Source of the DNA: an uncultured Bacilli bacterium
GTDB taxonomy: Bacteria; Bacillota_I; Bacilli_A; RF39; UBA660
Length of the DNA stretch: 59,900 nt
Direction of reading: 5' to 3'
NCBI GenBank assembly: GCA_934088535.1
Contig: CAKOJC010000003.1
Coordinates: forward strand, 1 to 59,900
The notes beneath the pieces were generated by a model, which saw only the letters and a program-made list of their open reading frames with translations, was not told where the DNA came from and searched no databases. The position numbers were made by a program, and so were the translations under genes. Below, piece after piece: positions 51,793-59,900 of the stretch. Position 1 is the stretch's first letter; each line of letters starts with the position of its first letter.

Positions 51793-54783
51793 ATGAAGAA
51801 TCGTTTTAGTAAAATTTTGATATTAGTTTTAATTGTTTTTTCTAGTATTATTGTTAATGCTGATATAAATCCTCAATATGTAGAATTTAATAAGCATACA
51901 GAGGAAGAAAAAAGTAAGAGCGGATTTATTCCTGAAGAATATGTTTCTTTTTATGATATTAAACCATCTAGCATACTTAATTATAGGAGAAGTTTTAGAT
52001 CTACTAGTGACATTATTCCATCTAAATATAATCTTACTAATGTTGATGGTAATAGATTGGTTACTGAGGTTAAGGATCAAAATCCTTGGGGACTTTGTTG
52101 GGCTTTTAGTACTAATAGTATGCTTGAAAGTTATCACTTAAAAAAATATAACAAATATTATAATTTTTCTGAAAATGTACCTGGTTATATTGGAAAATAT
52201 TATGGTGATGTCGAAGAAGTTAGTGATGGCAATACTTTGATGAATGCTGTTAAATATTGGTTTATGGGAAATAGTCCTATAAGTGAAGAGATGTTTGGCA
52301 GTTATTTTACTACCATAAAAGAAAAGAAAATTTCTGATTATTTAGACCATAATAAGGTGGAAGTTGATGTACAAGGTGTAACTTTTTTTAAAACTTTAGA
52401 TATGGATAGTTTAAAAAGTAAATATACAGCTACTCAAATTAAGAATATAGTAGAAGATTATAATAAAACAATAAAAACTCATATAATGAATAATGGTGCC
52501 GTTACTACTGGTGTATTTATGGATTATATGAATTATAATACTAACTTTCTATATAATGGTGAAGGTTCAGGTAGTGGAGTAGAAGGTCATGCTGTTACTG
52601 TAGTTGGATGGGATGATAATTTTGGTTCTGTTACAATAAATGGAACTACTTTAAAGGGCTCATGGATAGTTATGAACTCTTGGGGAGATAATTTATATCC
52701 ATATTTTTATGTTTCTTATTATGATGCTGATATAGTTACAAATTCTATTGGTACTACTAGTTCAAAAATAAAAGAATGGGATAACGTATATAATATTGAT
52801 GTTAGAGGATATACAAATAATTCTGGTAATACAGCTATTTATGTATTTGATAAAGGAAATTATAAAGAGTTACTTGATAATATAAAAATATTATATTATG
52901 GATCAACTGATGTTGAAACAAAAGTAACTATATCTGATGGAATTAATACTTATGATTTAGGTACTAAAACAATAACTAGAGGTTTAACTACATTCCAGGG
53001 AAATGATAAAGAATTAAATGGAGATAAGATATATCTTACCTTAACTGGTACTAATAATAGTTTTACATTTTATTCAAGATATATGATGGAAGGAATATTT
53101 ACTAAGGATACTAAAAATATTCAGAATATAGATCTTGTTGGAACTGTTTTTAATGATTTTCAAAATGAAGTTGGTAATAAAACAGAATACAATATTATTT
53201 CTAAAAATATAAGTACTGGAACTGATTATAATGTAAAAATTTATGATGATAATAATAAGGATATAACAAGTTATTTTGATATGAATATGGTAAGTCCATT
53301 AGTTAATGGAACTGCTATATTCGAGCTTCAACTTAATAAGTTAATCAATTCTAAAGTAGTAAAAGTAGTTGCTAGTATTGGCAATTTAAGTGATAGTGTA
53401 ATTTATCATTTACAGGGAGATGGTACAAGTAGTAATCCATTTATTATAGATAAAGATACTGATATGGAATTGTTATTATCTAATCCTGATGCATACTTTA
53501 TATTAGGTAATGATATTGATATGAGAGAGTCAACTAGAACTAAAATAGGTAGTTTTTATAATAATGGTGATGGATGGACTAATAAAAGTTTTACTGGTAC
53601 ATTAGATGGTAATGGTTATAAAATATCTAATTTATATTCTAAAGATGGGGGGTTATTTTATAATGTAAAAGATGCTACTATTAAGAATTTATGGCTTGAT
53701 AATATAGAAATAAATTCTTATAATGACTCTGGAATTCTTGGAAATATAATGAGTGGTAATAGTTCAATCAATAATATATATATAATGAATTCTAAAGTGA
53801 ATAATGAGGCTAATGCTGGTACTTTATTTGGAAGTATAGAGGGTGGATTAGTAAAAAACATACATATTAGTTCTAATAATATTTATTCATCTAACATAAG
53901 TGGAGGAGTAAGTGCTATTATGAAACCTGTGGATTCTATATCTATAATGAATGTATTTATAGATAATAGTTATATTATTACTGACAGTAATGGTATTGCT
54001 GGTAAAATAGTAGGTAATCTTATATATGAAGGTGATATTAATATTTTAAAGAGTTCTTATTTTGCTTATAATAAAGTAAATACTAAAAATAATTCTTCAT
54101 ATAAAAATGCAAGTGTTATGATAACTGTAACAACATCAAATGTAACAGAGAATGGGGAAGAAATTAGTTATAATCCTTATAGTAAAGATATTAAATCAAT
54201 AGAAAATAATACATTAGCAGATGATGAAATAAAGTCTAAAGATAATTTTAATAATTATGATTTTAATAATATATGGGGATTTGATGAAAAGCCATATTTA
54301 AAACTATTTAATGATGAAGAGATTATAGAAGAAGAGGTTGTACCTTTGAATATATCTTTTAGGACATATAATATTAATAAAGATATAATATATGGGTTAA
54401 TTCCTAATGTAAAAGTGAAAACTCTTGTTGATGATATGATAATTAATGACAAATTAACATATAAAATATATAATAAAAATAATTCATTACTTAGTGATGA
54501 TGAGAAACTTACTACTAATAGTTATATTATTTTAAGTAATGGAGATCAAATTAAACATTATTATATAGCTATTTATGGTGATGTTAATGGAGATGGTAAG
54601 GTTTCTATAACGGATGTTTATAAGATTGCAGATTATATAATTGTTCCGGAAAATCAAAAGGGTAATTATTTATCTAATGATGTTGAGAGAGTTGCTGCGA
54701 ATGTAAATAATGATAGTAAAATATCTATAACAGATGTTTATAAAGTAGCAGATTATGTTATAAATCCTGTTTTAGGATTTTAA
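51793..54783 (+). CDS. secreted papain-family cysteine protease with C-terminal dockerin
   Basis: A 996-residue exported protein. Signal peptide at 1-23, then a short pro-region. The C1 (papain) catalytic domain carries Cys102 (QNPWGLCWAFSTNSM), His266 (GVEGHAVTVVGWDD) and Asn295 (WIVMNSWGDN). Beta-rich linker domains follow at about 320-540. GLUG/beta-helix-like repeats are at about 550-800 (KSFTGTLDGNGYKISNLYSK). Residues 929-996 form a type I dockerin: two 12-residue calcium loops DVNGDGKVSITD and NVNNDSKISITD, each followed by VYKxADY. Dockerins bind cohesins, and the next gene encodes a cohesin-like domain. The substrate is unknown, but a secreted protease on a scaffold suggests degradation of host or dietary protein. 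Confidence 0.88.
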   Translation: MKNRFSKILILVLIVFSSIIVNADINPQYVEFNKHTEEEKSKSGFIPEEYVSFYDIKPSSILNYRRSFRSTSDIIPSKYNLTNVDGNRLVTEVKDQNPWGLCWAFSTNSMLESYHLKKYNKYYNFSENVPGYIGKYYGDVEEVSDGNTLMNAVKYWFMGNSPISEEMFGSYFTTIKEKKISDYLDHNKVEVDVQGVTFFKTLDMDSLKSKYTATQIKNIVEDYNKTIKTHIMNNGAVTTGVFMDYMNYNTNFLYNGEGSGSGVEGHAVTVVGWDDNFGSVTINGTTLKGSWIVMNSWGDNLYPYFYVSYYDADIVTNSIGTTSSKIKEWDNVYNIDVRGYTNNSGNTAIYVFDKGNYKELLDNIKILYYGSTDVETKVTISDGINTYDLGTKTITRGLTTFQGNDKELNGDKIYLTLTGTNNSFTFYSRYMMEGIFTKDTKNIQNIDLVGTVFNDFQNEVGNKTEYNIISKNISTGTDYNVKIYDDNNKDITSYFDMNMVSPLVNGTAIFELQLNKLINSKVVKVVASIGNLSDSVIYHLQGDGTSSNPFIIDKDTDMELLLSNPDAYFILGNDIDMRESTRTKIGSFYNNGDGWTNKSFTGTLDGNGYKISNLYSKDGGLFYNVKDATIKNLWLDNIEINSYNDSGILGNIMSGNSSINNIYIMNSKVNNEANAGTLFGSIEGGLVKNIHISSNNIYSSNISGGVSAIMKPVDSISIMNVFIDNSYIITDSNGIAGKIVGNLIYEGDINILKSSYFAYNKVNTKNNSSYKNASVMITVTTSNVTENGEEISYNPYSKDIKSIENNTLADDEIKSKDNFNNYDFNNIWGFDEKPYLKLFNDEEIIEEEVVPLNISFRTYNINKDIIYGLIPNVKVKTLVDDMIINDKLTYKIYNKNNSLLSDDEKLTTNSYIILSNGDQIKHYYIAIYGDVNGDGKVSITDVYKIADYIIVPENQKGNYLSNDVERVAANVNNDSKISITDVYKVADYVINPVLGF

Positions 54784-54795
54784 GGAGATGAAAGT

Positions 54796-56490
54796 ATGAA
54801 AAAAAGGGTTATGTTGTTTTTGATGTTATTTTTAAGCTTTGAATTTGTTAATGCTAGTAGTACGCAGTTTAAGGTTGATTGTCCAAGTAAAGCAACAGCT
54901 TTAGAGGTAGTTAAATGTACTATTTCTGTTAAACCAGATGGTTATGGTCTTGATGGAATATCATTTAATTATGAAATAAGTGGTGGGTCATATGATAGTT
55001 TTAGCATTAATAGTAATTATACTAAATTATCATTAAATCAATATGGTGCTATGTTAAATAGAAGCAATACTTATACTGGTACTGGATATGATACAGTAGG
55101 TGCTTTATCTATAAAGATGCCTAGTAGTGGAAATGCTAGTGTTGTGTTTAATAATATTTCTGTTATTACTAGTGAAAGAGAAGAGCTAGATGTAAGTAAT
55201 GTTTCTAAAACAATAAAGCTTGCTGATAATAATAATTATTTAAGTAGTCTTAGTGTAAGTGAAGGTACTTTAAATCCTGCGTTTAATAAAAATACAACAT
55301 CTTATACTGTAACTAATGTAAGTTCTAGTACTATAAATATAAGTGCTAAAGCTGAAGCTAGTAGTGCTAGTGTAACTGGTACAGGTGAAAAGACTTTAAA
55401 ATATGGAACTAATGATTTTACTATAACTGTTACTGCAGAAAATGGTATTAAAAAAACATATTCTATAAAAGTGTATAGAAGTGATAATAGAGATAAAACT
55501 AATACTTTATCTTCTCTTAGTATAGATGGCTTTAGTATAAGTCCAAAATTTGATAAAAATACTACAAATTATACTTTAAAAGTTAAAAAAGATGTAACTA
55601 GTATAAAAATAAATGCTAGTTTAGAAAGTAGCAAATCTTCTTTTGTAAAGAATTATGGTCCTAGAACTGTTAATCTTGATTTAGGAGAAAATACTATTTT
55701 AATACAAGTTATCAGTGAAGCTGAAGGAATAAAAAAATATACAATAAAAGTTACTCGTGAGGATGATAGAAGTACTAATAATTATTTGAAGAGTTTAAAT
55801 GTAGATGTTGGAAATCTTAAATTTGATAAAAAAACCCTTAATTATTCTTTTACTGTTCCTAATGATACAACTAGTATAAAAGTAACTGCTCAAGCAGAAG
55901 ATGTTAAAAGTAAAATAGATGGTGTTAAATCATATAATTTAAAAGAAGGACTTAATAAAATAACTATAACAGTTACTGCTGAAAATGGCAGTACAAGAAA
56001 ATATACTTTACAAGTAACTAGAATAGTAAAAGAAATAAAAAAAGAAGTTAATAATAAATTAGATAAATTGGATATTGAAAATTATCAAATTAGTTTTGAT
56101 CCTGAAAATACAGTTTATAATTTAACTATTGAGAATGAAACTAAGCTTAATATTAATTTTAAAGCTCAAGATGAATCTTCTTCAGTAGTTGTTAATGGCA
56201 ATGATAATTTAAAAAATGGTAGTGTTATTAAAGTTGTTGTTACCGGAGTAGATGGAAGTACAAAAGAATATACAATTAATATTTCTAAAAATGAAGAAAT
56301 AAAGAAAGATGATAGTAATAATATTAAAGATGATAACAGTAATAATAAAGTTATAAAGATAGATGAAAACAGAAAATTACATATTATTATTGGTGTTGTA
56401 TCATTTGTAATTATAGTAATTTCTACTATATTGATAGTTATTATAAATATAAAAAGATCTATAAAGAAAAGAGCTGAATTATGGAAGTAA
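54796..56490 (+). CDS. membrane-anchored protein: cohesin-like domain plus four cadherin-like repeats
   Basis: A 564-residue surface protein. Signal peptide at 1-20. Residues of about 22-150 have the alternating strand pattern of a cohesin (STQFKVDCPSKATALEVVKC, GLDGISFNYEISGG, YDTVGALSIKMPSSGNASVV). Four cadherin-like beta-sandwich repeats (PF12733 style) follow: NNYLSSLSVSEGTLNPAF, NTLSSLSIDGFSISPKF, NNYLKSLNVDVGNLKF and a shorter NKLDKLDIENYQISF, each with a TSYTVT-like and a KKYTIKVTR-like strand. A polar Asp/Asn linker, one membrane helix (IIIGVVSFVIIVISTILIVI) and a basic tail anchor it. A natural receptor for the dockerin protease 12 bases upstream. AAGGAGATGA is the ribosome site. Confidence 0.78.
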   Translation: MKKRVMLFLMLFLSFEFVNASSTQFKVDCPSKATALEVVKCTISVKPDGYGLDGISFNYEISGGSYDSFSINSNYTKLSLNQYGAMLNRSNTYTGTGYDTVGALSIKMPSSGNASVVFNNISVITSEREELDVSNVSKTIKLADNNNYLSSLSVSEGTLNPAFNKNTTSYTVTNVSSSTINISAKAEASSASVTGTGEKTLKYGTNDFTITVTAENGIKKTYSIKVYRSDNRDKTNTLSSLSIDGFSISPKFDKNTTNYTLKVKKDVTSIKINASLESSKSSFVKNYGPRTVNLDLGENTILIQVISEAEGIKKYTIKVTREDDRSTNNYLKSLNVDVGNLKFDKKTLNYSFTVPNDTTSIKVTAQAEDVKSKIDGVKSYNLKEGLNKITITVTAENGSTRKYTLQVTRIVKEIKKEVNNKLDKLDIENYQISFDPENTVYNLTIENETKLNINFKAQDESSSVVVNGNDNLKNGSVIKVVVTGVDGSTKEYTINISKNEEIKKDDSNNIKDDNSNNKVIKIDENRKLHIIIGVVSFVIIVISTILIVIINIKRSIKKRAELWK

Positions 56491-56939
56491 AAAAAGTATT
56501 ATGTTTAATGTTAGTACTTATATTAATGTGTGGATGCACTAAACAATATACTTGTACTAAGGAAAGCACAACTGATGATTTTGAATATAGTATAGAAATG
56601 GATCTTACTTTTTCAAATAAAAAAATAAAAAAAGTAAATTCTACTGTAAGTTATAGATTGACTGAAGATGGGTATAAAAAAGTTGATACGCTTAAAGAAA
56701 CTCTTCAAAGTAAGAATGATAATTATTCTATTGATAAGATAGTAAAATTTGATTTTAAAATAGATAATAAGTTAGTAAGTGTTTATGAAAAAATAGATTT
56801 TAGCGATGCAAATAATGATGAAAGGGAAAAGGTTCTTGGTTATAGTGATTTATCTACAATATATTTTAATTCAAAATATAAAACTGATGAAGTTATGGAA
56901 GAACTTAAAAATAATGAATTTACTTGTGAACTTAAGTAG
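56481..56939 (+). CDS. small lipoprotein, unknown
   Basis: A 152-residue protein with a lipoprotein signal: LCLMLVLILMCGC, with lipidation expected at the Cys before TKQYT. The mature part is beta-rich and Lys-rich (YSIEMDLTFSNKKIKKVNST, DDNYSIDK-like NDNYSIDKIVKFDFKI). This resembles the general form of small Firmicutes lipoproteins of unknown role. It overlaps the cohesin gene by 10 bases and ends the operon. Confidence 0.75.
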   Translation: MEVKKVLCLMLVLILMCGCTKQYTCTKESTTDDFEYSIEMDLTFSNKKIKKVNSTVSYRLTEDGYKKVDTLKETLQSKNDNYSIDKIVKFDFKIDNKLVSVYEKIDFSDANNDEREKVLGYSDLSTIYFNSKYKTDEVMEELKNNEFTCELK

Positions 56940-56960
56940 GACTGATTGTTCTACTTTTTT
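56935..56960 (+). terminator. intrinsic terminator of cohesin/dockerin operon
   Basis: AGTAGGAC (56935-56942) / GTTCTACT (56948-56955), one G-T pair, loop TGATT, T run. Confidence 0.8.
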
Positions 56961-56973
56961 ATATATAATAAAA

Positions 56974-56994
56974 AACTCAAGATATTCTTGAGTT
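56974..56994. repeat. perfect inverted repeat
   Basis: AACTCAAGA / TCTTGAGTT around TAT, flanked by A-rich sequence upstream. It could be a terminator for minus-strand transcription coming from the tRNA-Ser gene. The surrounding AT-rich 240 bases (56961-57180) hold nothing else I can name. Confidence 0.5.
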
Positions 56995-57180
56995 AATTTC
57001 TTATAGCGAAAATAGAGAAAATTATTAAAGTAGTTTTAATTAAACTTAAAATTCTTATATGTTTATTTTAATGTTTTTACTTTAATTAAAATTTAAAAAT
57101 TTTATAAAAATAATATTTTAGTACCTAAAATTAGATTAATGCATTAAAAAAGCCCTAAATATAGGACATTTCTTATATTA

Positions 57181-57271
57181 TGGCGGAGACAGAGAGATTT
57201 GAACTCTCGCGCCAGTTTCCCGACCTACACCCTTAGCAGGGGCGCCTCTTCAGCCTCTTGAGTATGTCTCC
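57181..57271 (-). tRNA. tRNA-Ser (GCT)
   Basis: A 91-base tRNA on the minus strand with CCA encoded. Acceptor GGAGACA pairs with TGTCTCC, discriminator G. Anticodon loop CTGCTAA gives anticodon GCT (plus-strand AGC at 57235-57237), reading AGC/AGT. A long variable arm (class II) and a T arm GAGAG-TTCAAAT-CTCTC confirm Ser. Confidence 0.96.
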
Positions 57272-57324
57272 GTAAGGCACATATAAATAATACCTTAATA
57301 TTTTAAATAAGTCAAGAAAAAAAC

Positions 57325-57353
57325 TTGTATTATGTGTCAAATTTTGATATTAT
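57325..57353 (+). promoter_or_regulatory. promoter of 57393 gene
   Basis: TTGTAT (57325-57330), 17 bp, TATTAT (57348-57353). Confidence 0.65.
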
Positions 57354-57392
57354 TAACTTATGAAGATAGAAAATATAGAGGAAGTGAATAAT

Positions 57393-57632
57393 ATGAACGA
57401 TGAAACGATGTTTGAAACTACTGCTATTATAGATATAGATGAACAAATAAGAAAACAAGAAGAGTTATTAAATACAATAAAAATGGAACCAATTATAGAA
57501 AAAACAGTAATAGAAGAAGAACCTGTTGTTACTAAAAAAAGAAAAATGATGAAGATAACTGATTATTGCTTACTTTCATTAATAGTTGTCTTAAGTATTG
57601 TATTCATCTTAGTTATAATTAAAATAAGATAA
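57393..57632 (+). CDS. small C-terminally anchored membrane protein
   Basis: A 79-residue protein: an acidic N-terminal cytoplasmic part (IIDIDEQIRKQEELLNTIKM), a basic KKRKMMK segment, then one C-terminal membrane helix (YCLLSLIVVLSIVFILVII). Unknown. ATG 57393 follows AGAGGAAGTGA; the upstream in-frame ATG at 57360 has no ribosome site. It stands just before the frameshifted surface gene but is separated by a terminator. Confidence 0.7.
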   Translation: MNDETMFETTAIIDIDEQIRKQEELLNTIKMEPIIEKTVIEEEPVVTKKRKMMKITDYCLLSLIVVLSIVFILVIIKIR

Positions 57633-57640
57633 ATTATATA

Positions 57641-57674
57641 AAGACAATGTTATTGTTTGATGTTGTCTTTTTTT
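57641..57674 (+). terminator. intrinsic terminator
   Basis: AAGACAA (57641-57647) / TTGTCTT (57663-57669), 15-base loop, long T run. Confidence 0.7.
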
Positions 57675-57691
57675 ATTGAAGGAGGTTTAAT

Positions 57692-58911
57692 GTGAAGGGT
57701 AAGAAAATATTTATATATTGCTTATAACATTGTCATTAGCTTTAATTATAGGTATTTCTTATGCTTGGTTTAGTACTATTATAAACGGAAATGAAGAAGC
57801 CAAAAAACATAGTGTAACAACTGGTGATTTAAGACTTATTTATACTGATACTACTACTATTACACTTGAAAATATTTTTCCTGGTGAAAGTTATGAAAAA
57901 GTAATTTCAGTAAAAAATAGTGGTACTGAAAATGTCAATTATAGTATTATATGGCAAGAATTAACTAACGGTATTATCAATGATGAATTAGTAATAGAAG
58001 GAAGTTGTAAAAGATATAATAAAGATGGTGTAGAAGATGGAACTTGTAAAAATATAGATCAAAGAAGTATTTCATCGTTAATAATTGAAAGTAATATATT
58101 AATAGAGAGTGGATATACTCATGAATATTCTTTAAAAGTTACGTTTATAGATACTAGTGAAGTTCAAAACTATAATAAAAATAAATCATTTAATGGAAAA
58201 ATAGGTATAGAAGAATATAAGTCTAATCCATTTATGGATGATACTTGGAAAACAATAGTTTCTAATGTTAAAGCTGGTAATATAGATAAATATAATGTAG
58301 GAGATGAAAGAGAAATTAATTTAGGAAAGTATGGTATTCATGTAGTTAGAGTATCTAATAAATCTTATGATGAAAAATGTGATACTGATGGTTTTTCACA
58401 AACTAGTTGTGGATTCGTAATTGAATTTAAAAATATAATATCTAAAAGAGAAATGAATTTAACTGCTACTAATAAAGGTGGATGGCCTGCATCAGCTATG
58501 TATACATTTTTAAATAATGATTTATATAATGAATTTCCTGAAGAATTAAAAGATTCAGTAATTGATACATTAATTGTAAGTGGTAGAGGAAGTAATGATA
58601 CTGATAATTTTGTTTCAACTGATAAAATATATTTGTTAGCTCCAGGTGAAATTTTTGGTAGTTGGGCTCATCAATATGATTTAGCACATGATAAGACTAA
58701 ACAGTTAGATTATTATAAAAATAAAAATGTTACAACGAGTAATTATTCAAGTATAATTAAGAAATTTGGAACTGTGAATGAAAATTATTGGTTACGAACA
58801 GCTTATTCTATTTATGTTTCTTATTTTTATAATATAAATAATAATGGTAGTTGGAATGTAAATAGTGCTATTAATGCTTATGGAGTTAGTCCTGCTTTTA
58901 GGATTGGATAG
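57692..58911 (+). pseudogene. TasA/camelysin-like plus DUF6273 surface protein, frameshifted in the signal peptide
   Basis: The natural start is GTG 57692, with GGAGG 6 bases upstream, giving VKGKKIFIYCL and then a stop at 57725. From 57718 another frame is open to 58911: it starts in the middle of a signal peptide (LITLSLALIIGISYAWFS), continues as a TasA/camelysin-like domain (VTTGDLRLIYTDTT, SIIWQELTNGIINDELVIEG), and ends as a DUF6273-type domain (LLAPGEIFGSWAHQ, NYWLRTAYS, GVSPAFRIG). Removing one TA from the TATATAT tract at 57712-57718 joins the frames as VKGKKIFILLITLSLALIIG, a perfect export signal. So the gene is off as sequenced, by mutation, phase variation or assembly error. TTG 57718 alone has no ribosome site or basic leader. 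Confidence 0.8.
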
Positions 58912-58913
58912 AT

Positions 58914-58949
58914 AATACTAGTTTGAGATATAACTAGTATTAATTTTTA
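58914..58949 (+). terminator. intrinsic terminator
   Basis: AATACTAGTT (58914-58923) / AACTAGTATT (58932-58941), 8-base loop, then AATTTTT. Confidence 0.8.
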
Positions 58950-58960
58950 GATAAAAATTA

Positions 58961-58989
58961 TTGTTTTAAGTACTAAAATAGTATATAAT
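58961..58989 (+). promoter_or_regulatory. gltX promoter
   Basis: TTGTTT (58961-58966), 17 bp, TATAAT (58984-58989). Confidence 0.75.
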
Positions 58990-59013
58990 TTTATTTATTA
59001 AAGAGGTGGAATT

Positions 59014-59900
59014 ATGACAAATAAAGATTTGGCTGATTTGATATTTCCAAATATAACTAAAACTATAAAGGATTATGAAGAAATGTATCCTAATAGAAGA
59101 GATAAAGTGGTTACTAGATTTGCTCCTAGTCCTACTGGTTATGTTCATATTGGTGGTATGTATCAAGCTATAATAGATTATTTAATTGCTAAAAATAATA
59201 ATGGAGTATTTTATCTTAGAATAGAAGATACTGATCAAAAAAGAGAAGTTAAAGAAGCAGTTGAGTTAATTAAAAGAGCATTAATGTATTATGGACTTGT
59301 ACCAGATGAATATGAACTTGATGGTAAGACTGTTGGTGAATATGGTCCTTATGTACAAAGCGAAAGAAAAGAAATATATCATGCATTTATTAAATATTTA
59401 ATAGAAATAGGTCGTGCTTATCCATGTTTTTGTACTAAAGAAACATTAGATGAATTAAGAGTTATGCAAGAACATAAGAAACAAAGAACAGGTTATTATG
59501 GAAAGTATGCTAAATGTAGAAATCTATCAGTAGATGAGATGATTCAAAATATTAAAGATGGTAAAGACTATGTAATAAGATTTAGATCTAATGGTGACTT
59601 TGAACGCAAGTTTAAATTTAAAGATTTAGTTAAAGGTGACTTAGAACTATCTGAAAATGATGAAGATATAGTTATTATGAAGAGTGATAACTTACTTCCT
59701 ACATATCATTTTGCTCATGTAGTAGATGATTATTTAATGGGTACTAGTTATATTATTCGTGGTGAAGAATGGTTAAGTAGTGCTCCTAAACATGTAGAGT
59801 TATTTGATGCATTTGGATTTGATAGACCTAGATATGATTATATTCATACACCATTAATTATTAAAAAAGAAGGAAATAGTATTAGAAAGATTAGTAAACG
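59014..59900 (+). CDS. gltX: glutamyl-tRNA synthetase (3' partial)
   Basis: An open frame from ATG 59014 to the end of the window, with AGAGGTGG upstream. Class I synthetase features are the HIGH-type motif TRFAPSPTGYVHIGGMYQA, FYLRIEDTDQKREV, GPYVQSERKEIY, a Cys pair in AYPCFCTKETLDEL, HFAHVVDDYLMGTSYIIRGEE and, at the very edge, the KMSKS-type motif (RKISKR). GluRS or a GluRS/GlnRS-like enzyme charges tRNA-Glu. The anticodon-binding part lies outside. The insert after the active site looks longer than in B. subtilis GltX, as in some Clostridia/Mollicutes-type enzymes. Confidence 0.94.
   Translation, partial: MTNKDLADLIFPNITKTIKDYEEMYPNRRDKVVTRFAPSPTGYVHIGGMYQAIIDYLIAKNNNGVFYLRIEDTDQKREVKEAVELIKRALMYYGLVPDEYELDGKTVGEYGPYVQSERKEIYHAFIKYLIEIGRAYPCFCTKETLDELRVMQEHKKQRTGYYGKYAKCRNLSVDEMIQNIKDGKDYVIRFRSNGDFERKFKFKDLVKGDLELSENDEDIVIMKSDNLLPTYHFAHVVDDYLMGTSYIIRGEEWLSSAPKHVELFDAFGFDRPRYDYIHTPLIIKKEGNSIRKISK

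Noticed and set aside
57718..58911. TTG 57718 as the real start of the TasA-like/DUF6273 gene
   Set aside because: There is no ribosome site and no basic leader before the hydrophobic stretch, while GTG 57692 in the other frame has both. A frameshift explains the data better.
1..59900. Recoding of TGA as Trp, as in Mycoplasma
   Set aside because: Several well-supported genes end in TGA with tight overlaps to the next gene (HD gene at 5593, rel at 18922, ireB at 42051), and Trp is encoded by TGG in conserved positions.

Overview
The window looks like a chromosomal segment of a very AT-rich, low-GC Gram-positive (Bacillota-type) bacterium, plausibly a gut-associated Mollicutes-like or RF39-like lineage. 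That placement is an inference from gene order and protein style, not from a marker phylogeny. The genetic code is standard: TAA, TAG and TGA all end real genes and Trp is TGG. Most promoters are clear sigma-A type with 17-bp spacing, many with an extended -10, and intrinsic terminators close most transcription units.

Layout. 1-3836: nusA (5' cut), rnpM/ylxR, infB, rbfA and a small Cys-rich protein. 3852-8111: a PnuC-like transporter (minus), then a T-box leader driving an HD-hydrolase gene and valS. 8143-14237: three tandem paralogous cassettes, each with promoter, gene and terminator, encoding about 630-residue prepilin-like proteins whose bodies are built from flagellin-like repeats. 14270-19394: comN-like, secDF, a long RSH (p)ppGpp enzyme with a degraded hydrolase site, and dtd. 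19463-20763: a prepilin with a DUF6273-type C-terminus and an unlisted 50-residue minus-strand gene. 20851-25064: mutS, two unknown genes, frr. 25098-29440: a block of unknown, translationally coupled genes. 29493-30767: a TasA-like/BspA-repeat surface protein. 30863-36183: nusB-xseA-xseB, an isolated SpoIVB-like protease, a phosphoesterase, a DUF1292 protein and a coiled-coil protein. 36182-38444: mgtE (minus) and uppS. 38537-39781: an irregular tRNA-His-like gene and a decayed dinD. 39776-41662: an IspH/polyprenyl-synthase fusion (minus). 41800-46882: ireB-ruvX-DUF1292-mltG-trmR-trhP1-trhP2-greA, in the same order as the B. subtilis yrzL-yrrK-yrzB-yrrL-yrrM-yrrN-yrrO-greA cluster. 46918-51664: tig, a TMEM43-like protein, a small membrane protein and tex (minus). 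51793-56960: a secreted papain-type protease ending in a dockerin, next to a membrane-anchored protein with a cohesin-like domain, plus a small lipoprotein. 57181-59900: tRNA-Ser(GCT) (minus), a small membrane protein, a frameshifted TasA-like/DUF6273 surface gene and the start of gltX.

How it fits together. Most of the window is core information processing: transcription, translation initiation and recycling, tRNA charging and wobble modification, mismatch and ExoVII repair, and isoprenoid and cell-wall precursor synthesis. Set into this core are accessory islands for the cell surface: prepilin-flagellin hybrids, TasA-like fibre proteins with swapped C-terminal domains, and a two-gene cohesin/dockerin protease pair. 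The most novel signal is the family of three proteins that begin as type IV prepilins and continue as tandem flagellin D1-like modules. I found no transposase, CRISPR array or complete prophage.
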